DNA from: JAEXOD01 sp963663265 | Lineage (GTDB): Bacteria > Bacteroidota > Ignavibacteria > Ignavibacteriales > Melioribacteraceae | Assembly: GCA_963663265.2 (NCBI GenBank) | Contig: CAXXXM010000004.1 | Location: 186,001-250,000, forward strand | DNA length: 64,000 nucleotides | Direction: 5' to 3' | Part shown: positions 51,272 to 61,028 of the stretch, piece after piece | How positions within the stretch are numbered: the stretch's first letter is position 1 | Layout of the letters: each line of letters opens with the position of its first letter | The notes under the pieces: generated by a model | Databases searched by the model: none | The model's input: the letters and a program-made list of their open reading frames with translations, nothing else | Told to the model about the DNA's origin: nothing | Made by a program: the position numbers and the translations under genes

Positions 51272-52369
51272 CTATTTATAAATAAACTTTTGAATAAAAG
51301 GTAAAGCATGGTTGCCGTTTTTATTAGCGGCAACTATTTTAATTTCGTGCTCCCCTTTTTTAATATTCTCATTAGTAATTAATAATAACCCTTCTTTAGA
51401 AGAAAAAGTAAACTCAATCTCTTTTTGATCTAAATATACCTCAATACTTTTTTGGTCTATACTACCATTATCTTCAAGCAAATATTTAAATTTCAGATTA
51501 CCATTAGATAGTTTACTGCCATCTTCGATAAAAGTAATAGTCGGAATTCCTTGGCTTAAATATCTTCCAAAACCTCTAAATATTCCCCAAGCTTGAATAT
51601 CATTAAACTCTTCAATATTCAAACGTTGTTGCTCGCTTGGATTTGTAAAAAAAGAACATTCTACTAAAATAGAAGGTATTTCAGTTCGTCTTAATACCGA
51701 AAATCCTTCTTTCGGATAAATGTTATAATCAGAATATGTACCATCAAACGAACCAAGTCCATTTGGATTACCCATTACATAAGCCAAATCTCGTTGAACA
51801 TATTTAGCCATGTCTCTTTCGCAATGTTCAAATTCGTAATCTGTTTCGGTAGCATGATAAAATGTTGATGTAAAATTAGTCCAATATTCACTACTTGAAC
51901 CAGGTGCATTATGATGTATACTAATAAAAAAATCAGCTCCGCTGTTATTAGCCAAAACAGAGCGATATTTTAAATCAACTGTGGAATCAGCTTCCCTACT
52001 CATTATAACAGTTGCCCCTGCAGCCTTAAAATAATTGCGTAAATATAATGCAACACGTAAATTTACATCAGCTTCAACAACCGAACCATCTTTAGATTTT
52101 CCTCTTCTATCACTACCGCCGTGCCCGGGGTCAATAAATATTGTTTTACCGATAAAATAAGGGGCAAATTTATTAATTTTTTCTAATTTTTTAACTTCAT
52201 CTTTCCAATCAGGAGGTATTTCGTATTTTACACAATCACAATCTTTTGTTATATATACTTTTTTTTCTACTTCAACTATCTCTTTTTTTGTTTCAATCAC
52301 TATTTCTTTTTGAGGAGCACATCCAACAATTAATACTACGGCAAATAAACATAATAAACATTTCTTCAT
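51272..52369 (-). CDS. N-acetylmuramoyl-L-alanine amidase (Amidase_3), lipoprotein
   Basis: A 365-residue lipoprotein (lipobox LIVGC, Cys17). The catalytic domain (about 75-260) has zinc ligands in FIDPGHGGSD (His83), the second in SVVEADVNL (Glu), the third in FFISIHHNAP, and the catalytic Glu in SILVECSFFTNPSEQ. It cleaves the bond between MurNAc and the stem peptide in cell-wall turnover and daughter-cell separation. A C-terminal beta-sandwich (about 270-365) is of unknown role and may bind a regulator. The gene lies 7 bases downstream of the AddA-like gene on the same strand. Confidence 0.9.
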   Translation of the reverse strand: MKKCLLCLFAVVLIVGCAPQKEIVIETKKEIVEVEKKVYITKDCDCVKYEIPPDWKDEVKKLEKINKFAPYFIGKTIFIDPGHGGSDRRGKSKDGSVVEADVNLRVALYLRNYFKAAGATVIMSREADSTVDLKYRSVLANNSGADFFISIHHNAPGSSSEYWTNFTSTFYHATETDYEFEHCERDMAKYVQRDLAYVMGNPNGLGSFDGTYSDYNIYPKEGFSVLRRTEIPSILVECSFFTNPSEQQRLNIEEFNDIQAWGIFRGFGRYLSQGIPTITFIEDGSKLSNGNLKFKYLLEDNGSIDQKSIEVYLDQKEIEFTFSSKEGLLLITNENIKKGEHEIKIVAANKNGNHALPFIQKFIYK

Positions 52370-52376
52370 TCTATAC

Positions 52377-55300
52377 TCAATTTATTTTAGAAAACTCACA
52401 TTTTTTATTAAATAAACAATTTTTGCAATTTTTAACGTTTGCTATGTAACTATTATTCCTAATATGTTCAATAGCATCAAATATTTCTTTTTCAGTTTCA
52501 GCTAATTCGCTAAATGGCAGATAATACTCATAATCGGTATCAGGTTCTTCTAAAAATATTAACTTAAGATAAACAGGTTTAGAACCACCAAAATAGGAGT
52601 AAGTAAGATAACCATAAAACTTTAATTGAGGCATATAATATTCAAGTTTTGAATTAAAATTTCCCTCTTCATTTCTATTTGTTTTGTAATCAATAACTAA
52701 AACTTTATCCTCATAAAAAATAATTTTATCAATAATACCATACAAAAAATTTTCGTTATGTAATTTGTAAATCTCATATTCATTATAATAATTATCAACT
52801 TCATTAATAGATTTGTAATTTTTAGAATTCATAAATTTGTGAAGAATAATTTCTGTTTTCTCTTTAATTATTTCAGCACTTTTATCATCCAAAAAATGCT
52901 TCTCAACTTGTGAACTAATATCGGATTTAAGATTACTTTCAATTATTCCATTTGATAATATTTTATGAGCAATAATACCAATAATTAAAGATTCGTTTTT
53001 TAGTTTTGAATCCTCATTAACATGATCGTAAATAGGTAAACTTTCATCAAACAAATCAATTAAACTATGATATGCATATTCATAATAATACTTATACGAA
53101 ACCGGACAAAACTCAAAACTAATGAACTTAGAGGCTGTAAATAATTCATGTTTCGGCTTATCTTCAATTGCTGATATATCTACATTTAAATTTTCAATTT
53201 GAATATTCTCTTTTTTTATTTCATCATTAAGCAATTCTTCATTTTCAATTTTAATCTGTTTAATAATTGGAATTGAGTATTCTAAATTCTCTTTTGTAAA
53301 CGATTCACCATTAATTAAAAAATCCAAATCCCCTTTTAGTCTAAAGTAATCTAATTGTAAATTGCAGCTTAATCCTGAAACAAGAAAACCCAAAAAGCTT
53401 TTATTAATCTCATCATACTTTTTAACGGTTCCTGATAAAATCAAGTTATTTATTCCTCGCGTAATTCCAACGTAAAACAATCTTTTATCTTCAGCAATTT
53501 GTTTCCTATAACTTATATAATTATAAATATCGCATAATTTAGTATTAACATAATCATCGGAATAGTTTTTTTTGTGAGGAACTTTAGTAAGAATACCAAA
53601 CTCTCTATCAATAGTTAAATCTTTTGCCTTAATTGCCGGAAGTTTGAAATCTTCATTAAGTTTATATAAAATCACAGTATTAAATTCCAATCCTTTAGAC
53701 TTATGCAAAGTCATAATTCTAACAGCATTTTCGTTATTACCAACTTGAGCTTGGCTTTCATCATTAAGCTCTTCAATATAAATACCCATATCTTTTATAA
53801 AATCAAAGGTGCTAAAAAAGGAACGTTCAAAAGCTCTAATAATAATAGTTACTAATTTTTCCAAATTAGCTATTTCTTGCATCGCATTCTCTGCCGAGGA
53901 GGCTATTCCCCAATACCCTGTATCTACCAAAAATCTTCTTACAATTTCAGAAATTTCTAAGTAATTATATTCAGATATATACGATTCAAGCTTAACACCT
54001 AAATCTTGCAACTCACTATTATTTTTAATGTAATTCTTAAATTTCTCATACACGCTATTTCCTTCTTCAAGTGAGATAAGAGTAATATCAAAATCGGAAT
54101 AATTATAAAAAGGAGCTCTAAGCAGCCCAACAAATGCCAAGTCATTATTTGGGTTATGAATGAAAGATAAAAAATTATAAACATCTTGAACCATTTGTTT
54201 TTGATAGAACCCTGTACCACCAATTACTAAGTAAGGAATTTTATATTCAATAAACACATTTTCAAGTTCGTGAAAATGAGAACGCTCTCTACACAAAATT
54301 GCAAAATCCGAGTAAGATTTATTCTCTTTTCTATAAATTCTATTAATAATTTCTTTTGCTACCAAATAAGGTTCATCAATTTCATCTTCGCTAATTAGTA
54401 TCTTAATGTCTCCCGTATCAATATCTTCACGGGCACAAATTAACTTACTGTAATTAACTTCATTATATTTAATATTATAATCTGAAAACAAATTGCCAAA
54501 TAGAATATTTGTAAATAATGCAATTTTTGGTGATACTCTAAAACTATGGGTAAGTTCTAAATTGCTTGTTGAATTTTGATTAAAAATAAGTTTTTTTGTT
54601 CTATCAAATATTTCCAATTCAGCATCACGAAACATATAAATACTCTGTTTTTCATCACCAACAACAAAAAGATTATTCATTTTCAAATAATCCAACATGG
54701 GCATAAATATATTAAATTGGATTTCATTGGTATCTTGATATTCATCAATCATTATATACTTAAATCTTTCGGATAATGTTTTAACTACATCTTTGTTTTT
54801 TAATATGTTCATTGTTTTAAGCAACAAATCATCAAAATCTAAAAATCCATTTGTTTCCTTTTTCTTTTCAAATATTTTTAAGACAACATTAAAAATGAAA
54901 ATTAGGTCTTTGGTAATATTTATTAGAATCAGTTCATCTTCATCATTAATCATGTCAGCAGAAATAATTTTGAATATTAAATTATTCTCGATATCAGAAA
55001 CAATGGATTCAGCTCCATCTCGCAATTGTTTTGTTAAATAGCCATTTGTCTTTACAACTTTTGATGAAGTTAAGATTAGATTTTTAATTGACTTAATTTT
55101 ATTCAGTTTTCTTTCTTTTTGTGAAAACCTCTTATAATCAGCAATTTCCGATTCAATTGCAGCAGCAATTTCTTTGTTTTTTGCTTTTGATAAAACTATA
55201 TTATTAATATAATTAATGTTAGATACCAAATTATCAAGTTCTTCTTCAAAATATTCCTTAAAGATTAATTCAAAAAAGTTATTAGTTCTGTTTAGCAATT

Positions 55301-55892
55301 CATATTCCGAAGTTTCGGAATATTCTTTAACAACTCGTTCAATCTTATCTCTTTTTTTAATCATTTGAACTAATTGCTTAAACAAAATATTTTTTGAGCC
55401 AAAAAATCGAATTAATTTTTTTATTATTTCTTCATAATCATTATTTCTACCAATATTCTTGAATATTTCTTCGAGACTGAGATTGATAAGCTCATTAGTA
55501 ATAATAGGATCTATGGGAATAAAACTTGCATCAATTTCCGCCTCAGGAGCAAACTCTTTTAAGAGAGTTGTACAAAATGAATGAATTGTCGAAATATTTG
55601 CAGATACCAATTCTCTTCTAATATGTTCTAACTTATATCTAACCTTATAATTTAATTCCTCATTTAGTCTATTATTGATTTCGTCAGAAATATCTTTATA
55701 TAGTTTGTTAGCAGCTTTTTCAGTAAAAGTAATGGCAACAATATTATTTAAGGTAATCCCTTCATTTAATGCAATTTCAACAAATCTTTTTTTTAGCACA
55801 AAAGTTTTTCCCGAACCTGCATTTGCAGTAAGAGAAATATGTTTGTTAAAATCGATAGCTAATTGTTGTTGTTTGGTCAGATTTGGTGTCAT
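52377..55892 (-). CDS. AddA/RecB-like helicase-nuclease (UvrD family with PD-(D/E)XK domain)
   Basis: A 1171-residue protein. The UvrD-like helicase core has Walker A SLTANAGSGKTFVLKKRFV (about 18-30), the motif TFTEKAANKL, Walker B DEYQDTNEIQFNIF, motif III VVGDEKQSIYMFR, and C-terminal RIMTLHKSKGLEFN and LFYVGITRG. A RecB-like nuclease domain near the C-terminus has YGIIDKIIFYED and VLVIDYKTNRNE (about 1065). The last residues carry clustered cysteines (NCKNCLFNKKCEF) like those of Fe-S nuclease domains. It degrades DNA from double-strand ends. The usual AddB partner is not adjacent: the neighbour upstream is a kinase gene, with which it overlaps by 4 bases (ATGA). Confidence 0.9.
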   Translation of the reverse strand: MTPNLTKQQQLAIDFNKHISLTANAGSGKTFVLKKRFVEIALNEGITLNNIVAITFTEKAANKLYKDISDEINNRLNEELNYKVRYKLEHIRRELVSANISTIHSFCTTLLKEFAPEAEIDASFIPIDPIITNELINLSLEEIFKNIGRNNDYEEIIKKLIRFFGSKNILFKQLVQMIKKRDKIERVVKEYSETSEYELLNRTNNFFELIFKEYFEEELDNLVSNINYINNIVLSKAKNKEIAAAIESEIADYKRFSQKERKLNKIKSIKNLILTSSKVVKTNGYLTKQLRDGAESIVSDIENNLIFKIISADMINDEDELILINITKDLIFIFNVVLKIFEKKKETNGFLDFDDLLLKTMNILKNKDVVKTLSERFKYIMIDEYQDTNEIQFNIFMPMLDYLKMNNLFVVGDEKQSIYMFRDAELEIFDRTKKLIFNQNSTSNLELTHSFRVSPKIALFTNILFGNLFSDYNIKYNEVNYSKLICAREDIDTGDIKILISEDEIDEPYLVAKEIINRIYRKENKSYSDFAILCRERSHFHELENVFIEYKIPYLVIGGTGFYQKQMVQDVYNFLSFIHNPNNDLAFVGLLRAPFYNYSDFDITLISLEEGNSVYEKFKNYIKNNSELQDLGVKLESYISEYNYLEISEIVRRFLVDTGYWGIASSAENAMQEIANLEKLVTIIIRAFERSFFSTFDFIKDMGIYIEELNDESQAQVGNNENAVRIMTLHKSKGLEFNTVILYKLNEDFKLPAIKAKDLTIDREFGILTKVPHKKNYSDDYVNTKLCDIYNYISYRKQIAEDKRLFYVGITRGINNLILSGTVKKYDEINKSFLGFLVSGLSCNLQLDYFRLKGDLDFLINGESFTKENLEYSIPIIKQIKIENEELLNDEIKKENIQIENLNVDISAIEDKPKHELFTASKFISFEFCPVSYKYYYEYAYHSLIDLFDESLPIYDHVNEDSKLKNESLIIGIIAHKILSNGIIESNLKSDISSQVEKHFLDDKSAEIIKEKTEIILHKFMNSKNYKSINEVDNYYNEYEIYKLHNENFLYGIIDKIIFYEDKVLVIDYKTNRNEEGNFNSKLEYYMPQLKFYGYLTYSYFGGSKPVYLKLIFLEEPDTDYEYYLPFSELAETEKEIFDAIEHIRNNSYIANVKNCKNCLFNKKCEFSKIN

Positions 55893-58800
55893 TGATTATC
55901 GCGTTTAAGTATAATTTTAAAAATAGTTTCAGTTTTATCACTTTTTTCAAGTTCAATATTACTATTAAATGCATTAAGAATAGTTTTAGTCAAAAACAAG
56001 CCAATCCCCATTCCTTCTGATTTAGTTGTAAATTTATCTTCAAATATTTTGTTATGTATCGACTCTTCAATACCCCGTCCATTATCAATTACATATAAAA
56101 TAGTATCATCAGAACTCTGTTCAACATTAAACTTAATTAAAGTTGCACCAGCTTCCTTTGAATTTTTTATTAAATTAATAAGAATTCTACGCAATTGTTC
56201 GGAATCGAATCTAAATTCTTCAATTACCGAACTACAATTAATCTCAAAAGCCAAATTATCGCCAGAATATAATTTAATAACTTCATTTAAAATATCTAAA
56301 AGAACAATTTTTTCAATTTTAGTAGAAGGAAATTTTGCAACTACCGAAAACTCGGAAGCAATGTTTTTAAGAATATCAATCTGTTTAATTACTGTGTTAA
56401 TTACTTTTTCAAAAATGCTGCCAAATTGTGGAGATTTATCTTTGTATGCTTGCTCTAATAATTGGACTGATAATTTCATTGGAGTTAATGGATTTTTAAT
56501 TTCATGAGCAACTTGTTTTGCCATCTCTCTCCAGGCAGCTTCTCTTTCTTTAACTGCTAATTCTTCTTGAGCCACTTTTAATTCACTTACCATCTGGTTA
56601 AAGCCATCAACTAACTCTGCTATTTCCCCTTTTTCATTTAGAATTAACTTTATATTTAAGTCGCCCTTTGCAACTTTTTTTGTAACTTCAGTTAATCTAA
56701 TAATTGGATAAGATATCTTGTTAGTTAATAATACAATTAGTAAAATAATTACAATAACAGCAAAACCATAAGATCCAAAAATAAATAGGTCCATTTCAGC
56801 AGAATTTATGGATACATAGTTTGAATTAGTTAAATCGCTAAGTTCAAGTATATACTCTTCTCCGTTTAGCTCAATTTTTTTATAACTTGCTTTAATTGGG
56901 TAAGCATTTATTCTATATGTTACGTGTTGTTCCTCAGCATTTTGCAAAACCATCCTAAAATATACTTTATGATTAATAATTTTGGGAAGATTACCAAAAT
57001 AATAGTAATCATAAAAAGTACTAAATTTAACTCTATCATTTTTGTATAATGTAAAGTTTAATCCTAAATCATTATTTGCCTTAATAATAATATCTCTTAA
57101 ATTTCCTACTGAGTAGTAACTATACTTTTCAAGATAAAGAGAAATTTTATCAATATCTCTTGACATCGCAATTCTAAAATTATCATCAATTTTTAAAGTA
57201 TTAACGTTTCTAAAAAAAACCGCCAAAATTAATAGAGGAACTAATGTAATAAATAAAAATATTGTTAAAATTCGAGCTTGATAATTAAATTTAATTTCTT
57301 TGTTTCGCAAATAAATGATTAAAAGATAAAAACTGAGCACTAACAAAATAATTGCTACATGAAATAGAAATATTCTTACAAAATCATACAAAAACCATGA
57401 ATAGTTACTCTTTCTGTAACCAAATAAATAAGTCGACTTGCCAGACTCATCATGATGATTGTTTACATAAAACTCGTATTCTTCATCATTAATTTTCACA
57501 TTAGTAAAATATTCTTTCTTTTTATTCTTTAAAATATCTTCTAACTCGGTAATAGTTGGATTAATATTTGATGAATTATTTATAATTCTATTGTTAAGCA
57601 GAGTTATAATTTCAAAATCTTTAATATTAACAATATTAGATTTATCAATATCATCTTTAATTATAATTTGAGGAATTGAAACCACATTATAACTAAATTT
57701 ATTATACTTTACTGTTATTCCTAAATAGAATTTCCTTATAGAATCAACACATACAACACCCGAAATAATTTCATCAAAGCTGTTGGGGATTTTATCAATA
57801 TCAATCTTACCATTATAAATTGAATCTTCAATAGCCCAGTTTTTACTATACCCGTATGGGAATGAAAAGTTTACTCCATCAATATAATTATGTAAACTAT
57901 CTAAAAAATAAAACTCAGATATCAAATTTTCCGATTTAATTTGACTTTTATTCCATATTTCGAATGCTTCATTCTTAAAATCAATGTTTTCTTTTTTTTC
58001 TAAATAGTCTGTTTGGATGCTTTTTAGATTATTTTGAATTAAAAATTTTATCCAGCTTTGGTTAATGCGTGTGTATTCTAAATATGCTACTTTGGCAGAA
58101 TGTTTTTCAGCATTTGAACTGATACTGCCCATTTTAATAATCATTATAAACGAAGCACATAAAGATAGATAAATGTAAAATGCAACCTTATTAAATGTAG
58201 TTTTATAAACATATCTACTCAAAAAATATAAAGAGGCGGTTAAAGCTGCATTTGTATATATATCTAATGAATTTCGCAATAATAAAGCATTTATTGAAAG
58301 CATCAGTATAAAAACAAATATCATTATCCATTTTGCATATGCTAAGGATTGTAAATAGTTTTTATATATCAATAATGATGTTATTAATATTGCTAAGAGT
58401 ACATTAAAACCAAACAACAATATGTTAAATAACATAAAAAAGGATATAAAGTTTGGAATAACGTCAATAATTTTAAAGTATTTTATCCCACCGCCAACAA
58501 ACAAACTGTCAACAAAATAATACAATGAAGTAATTTCAATCCACAAAAATAACAATAATAAAAATAAAACCAGTTTGCGTTTTTTAGTTGTAATGCTAAA
58601 ATTATTTTTAACTACAAATCGTAATAAGATTATTAAATAAATCAAAACAAAAAATATAGTAATTCTTAATTCAAACGGAGATTTTAGAATACCGAATCCA
58701 AAATTAGTAGAGTAAATTGCAGGGTTTACTATATCTCCATTTAACAATGCAGCTGGAAACGAGATTAAGTTTAGTAAGTACCTAAAAGCAAATAGAAGAA

Positions 58801-59614
58801 TGAATAATAAACAAAATTTATAAAAATCAGATTCAACATTATCAAGAGATTTAAATAACTTAATAGTAACAATTAAAAAAAAAGAAAAGAGAAGAAGCAA
58901 TCGGATAAAATTAATTTTCTCAAAGAAATTATCAGCAGCTTTATTATAATTATTATTCACACTAAAAAAGATGTCATTATTAACCCTGTGTAATAACTTT
59001 AATTGAGTATTTGTAAGCTCATTATCAGAGATAACAAAAACTGAAGCATTTAGTTTATTCTTAGAATTAATTAATTTTGTAAATGTATTATTGTTTTCAT
59101 CAATATAGTTTTTATCAAGAATTCTATAATACATAGCTGTAAACTTCTGTCCGTTTACATTAATTGAATCTACTTTAAATGAGTATAATATCGACTTATT
59201 TTTAATTATGGAAAACTTCCGTTTTGAATAATTTAAATTTCTAACAAAAGCAGTATCAGTAATGTTTTTCCAAGCAAACAATTGATTATTCGAATTATAA
59301 ATCTCAAAATAAATACCCCATAAACTACTTGAAAGTCTATTTATTCTCTCAAAAATTATGTTATTAGTTAATTTGCCTTCAGATTCAGAGAAAAGGATAG
59401 TTTTAACAGCCGAAGTTTTTTTATTAAAGATATCAGTTTCATTATCTAAAAATTCAGAAAGGGTTTTTTTTATGGTGGTGATTTGGGCATTTGTATCAAT
59501 AGAGCCATTAGTCGGAATAAATAGAGGAACTAAAAAGGTACCGCAATAAAGCAAGGCAATGATAAAAAAATAAACGTAAACCTTTTTAATATGAGGAAAT
59601 GCTCTGGATATCAT
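55889..59614 (-). CDS. NtrY-like membrane sensor histidine kinase
   Basis: A 1241-residue protein. The N-terminal half contains about ten membrane segments with two large extracytoplasmic loops, an unusually complex sensor region. The last helix (about 1000) leads to a HAMP domain (SYPIIRLTEVTKKVAKGD). HisKA has phospho-His in QVAHEIKNPLTPMKLS, a hallmark of NtrY/AtoS-like kinases, and the HATPase has NLIKNSKEAGA, DNGRGI and EGMGIGLFLT. NtrY-like kinases often pair with sigma-54 regulators of the NtrX type, but none is adjacent. The gene overlaps the AddA-like gene by 4 bases. Confidence 0.9.
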   Translation of the reverse strand: MISRAFPHIKKVYVYFFIIALLYCGTFLVPLFIPTNGSIDTNAQITTIKKTLSEFLDNETDIFNKKTSAVKTILFSESEGKLTNNIIFERINRLSSSLWGIYFEIYNSNNQLFAWKNITDTAFVRNLNYSKRKFSIIKNKSILYSFKVDSINVNGQKFTAMYYRILDKNYIDENNNTFTKLINSKNKLNASVFVISDNELTNTQLKLLHRVNNDIFFSVNNNYNKAADNFFEKINFIRLLLLFSFFLIVTIKLFKSLDNVESDFYKFCLLFILLFAFRYLLNLISFPAALLNGDIVNPAIYSTNFGFGILKSPFELRITIFFVLIYLIILLRFVVKNNFSITTKKRKLVLFLLLLFLWIEITSLYYFVDSLFVGGGIKYFKIIDVIPNFISFFMLFNILLFGFNVLLAILITSLLIYKNYLQSLAYAKWIMIFVFILMLSINALLLRNSLDIYTNAALTASLYFLSRYVYKTTFNKVAFYIYLSLCASFIMIIKMGSISSNAEKHSAKVAYLEYTRINQSWIKFLIQNNLKSIQTDYLEKKENIDFKNEAFEIWNKSQIKSENLISEFYFLDSLHNYIDGVNFSFPYGYSKNWAIEDSIYNGKIDIDKIPNSFDEIISGVVCVDSIRKFYLGITVKYNKFSYNVVSIPQIIIKDDIDKSNIVNIKDFEIITLLNNRIINNSSNINPTITELEDILKNKKKEYFTNVKINDEEYEFYVNNHHDESGKSTYLFGYRKSNYSWFLYDFVRIFLFHVAIILLVLSFYLLIIYLRNKEIKFNYQARILTIFLFITLVPLLILAVFFRNVNTLKIDDNFRIAMSRDIDKISLYLEKYSYYSVGNLRDIIIKANNDLGLNFTLYKNDRVKFSTFYDYYYFGNLPKIINHKVYFRMVLQNAEEQHVTYRINAYPIKASYKKIELNGEEYILELSDLTNSNYVSINSAEMDLFIFGSYGFAVIVIILLIVLLTNKISYPIIRLTEVTKKVAKGDLNIKLILNEKGEIAELVDGFNQMVSELKVAQEELAVKEREAAWREMAKQVAHEIKNPLTPMKLSVQLLEQAYKDKSPQFGSIFEKVINTVIKQIDILKNIASEFSVVAKFPSTKIEKIVLLDILNEVIKLYSGDNLAFEINCSSVIEEFRFDSEQLRRILINLIKNSKEAGATLIKFNVEQSSDDTILYVIDNGRGIEESIHNKIFEDKFTTKSEGMGIGLFLTKTILNAFNSNIELEKSDKTETIFKIILKRDNQ

Positions 59615-59618
59615 TTAA

Positions 59619-60035
59619 CTAATTAATTATTAATTGCGAAATATACCACTTTTCCGAGATATTTTTAAAAGATAAATAAATATCAGAAGTGTACCTAACT
59701 CCATTGTAAATATATAAAATTTTTCCGGCAACATTAGTAATATTACCATCTAAATTAGTTGAATTAAGATCACATTCAGTAATTTTGTACTGCTCTAAAT
59801 AATTTTCCATAATGTAATATATCCGGTTTTTAGTAAAATACCCAGTAGTACCATTATTTAAACTCAAGTAGCAGTTATCTTCAAATATGTTTAAAAATTT
59901 GCGAATCGAATTCTCTATAAGACCTTCTTTCACATTTTGAATCGATGCTTTTAAGTTATCATCTGCATATAAATGCGATGTTAAACTAATTATTAAAACA
60001 AAAACTGTAAAAACAATTACTGATAATTTTTTCAT
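59619..60035 (-). CDS. DUF4783-like secreted protein
   Basis: About 138 residues from the ATG at 60035, with a signal peptide (SVIVFTVFVLIISLTSHLYA). The mature part resembles the DUF4783 / NTF2-like fold common in Bacteroidota: IQNVKEGLIENSIRKFLNIFED, then VGKILYIYNGVRYTSDI-like strands and KNISEKWYISQLII at the end. It has no known function. I reject longer upstream starts because they add a basic extension before a perfect signal peptide and would overlap the lipoprotein gene. No strong RBS is visible. It lies 5 bases before the NtrY-like gene and could be regulated with it. Confidence 0.75.
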   Translation of the reverse strand: MKKLSVIVFTVFVLIISLTSHLYADDNLKASIQNVKEGLIENSIRKFLNIFEDNCYLSLNNGTTGYFTKNRIYYIMENYLEQYKITECDLNSTNLDGNITNVAGKILYIYNGVRYTSDIYLSFKNISEKWYISQLIIN

Positions 60036-60087
60036 ATTGAGGAAAAATTTTATTCTAAAATACATAATTTGAACCAAAAAACCATAA

Positions 60088-60906
60088 TTAATTTCTAATA
60101 ACTGATTTATTTTCACCATTTCTATCAAAGCTATTTATTACTCTTTTTAATTCCCTGTTCCCTTCGACTGTTTGGTAAGCCCAATCAAATACTATTCTTT
60201 CAGATGTAATATTTGAAACTCGAATTTTAGCAAAATGATTGTCCCAAGTCCATATCACATACGTATGTCCCACAAAAACTTCAGCATATTTAATATTTTC
60301 ACCTTCATTCAAAGGAATGTATCCTGTAGTTGGAGCATATGAAATATCATAAATATCAATAGTCGCTCCCATATCTTGAATATCAGTATCGCTCCAAACA
60401 TCTAAATATAATTTATTATTATACACTTCATAAAAGAAATCAGCATAATCGGAATCAAATCTGACATTCCGATTTAATGAAAAACTGTAACCGGCTCTAT
60501 CAGGATAATTTTTATAATTGAATACGGTCTGATTAAATCCCTCCGGTCTTGGGGTATCAAATACTTCATCAAGCGATAATTCACTTTCGTTTCCATATCT
60601 ATCAACAGCAGTTACTGCATAATAATAAGTAATTCCATTTTTTGCGTCATAATCAATAAAATAATTATTGTAGGTAAACCCTAAATACACATATGCTCCA
60701 TCATAGGAAGAGCTATAATAAACATTGTAGTAATCAAGGTCTCGTTCTTTATTTTGATCCCACGATAAATCGACCCTATTATCACCTGTAACAGAATATA
60801 GATTTTTAGGAGCTGCCGGAGGAGTTGAATCATTATTGTTGCTTATATCCTCTGCGTCACAGCCAACTAAAAGAACCGATAATAATATGTATTTAATCCA
60901 TTTCAT
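60088..60906 (-). CDS. Fibronectin type III-domain lipoprotein
   Basis: A 272-residue protein with a lipobox (LLVGC, Cys16). After a short spacer, a fibronectin type III domain (about 32-115) is readable: PPAAPKNLYSVTGDNRVDLSWDQN, YYNVYYSSS, and YYYAVTAVDRYGNES. The C-terminal half (about 120-272) is a beta-rich region of unknown family. It is anchored on the outside and is probably a surface or periplasmic adhesion / scaffold protein. It is transcribed in the same direction as the following gene with a 52-base gap. Confidence 0.82.
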   Translation of the reverse strand: MKWIKYILLSVLLVGCDAEDISNNNDSTPPAAPKNLYSVTGDNRVDLSWDQNKERDLDYYNVYYSSSYDGAYVYLGFTYNNYFIDYDAKNGITYYYAVTAVDRYGNESELSLDEVFDTPRPEGFNQTVFNYKNYPDRAGYSFSLNRNVRFDSDYADFFYEVYNNKLYLDVWSDTDIQDMGATIDIYDISYAPTTGYIPLNEGENIKYAEVFVGHTYVIWTWDNHFAKIRVSNITSERIVFDWAYQTVEGNRELKRVINSFDRNGENKSVIRN

Positions 60907-60980
60907 GGTAATATCTCCATAATTTAATTAAAGAATTACAAATATTATACCATGCAAAAAGCGGCTAAAAATGAGGATAA

Positions 60981-61022
60981 AAAAGAAATAGTGTTCACAA
61001 ATAGATACATATGTGAACACTA
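60981..61022 (-). terminator. Terminator of the pyr operon
   Basis: On the minus strand TAGTGTTCACA and TGTGAACACTA form a perfect 11-bp stem around a 12-base loop, followed by a T-rich tail. It starts 6 bases after the pyrC stop codon. Confidence 0.92.
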
Positions 61023-61028
61023 AATAAG

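Noticed and set aside
60036..60128. Longer start of the DUF4783-like protein
   Set aside because: It adds a basic tail before a perfect signal peptide and overlaps the neighbouring lipoprotein gene.
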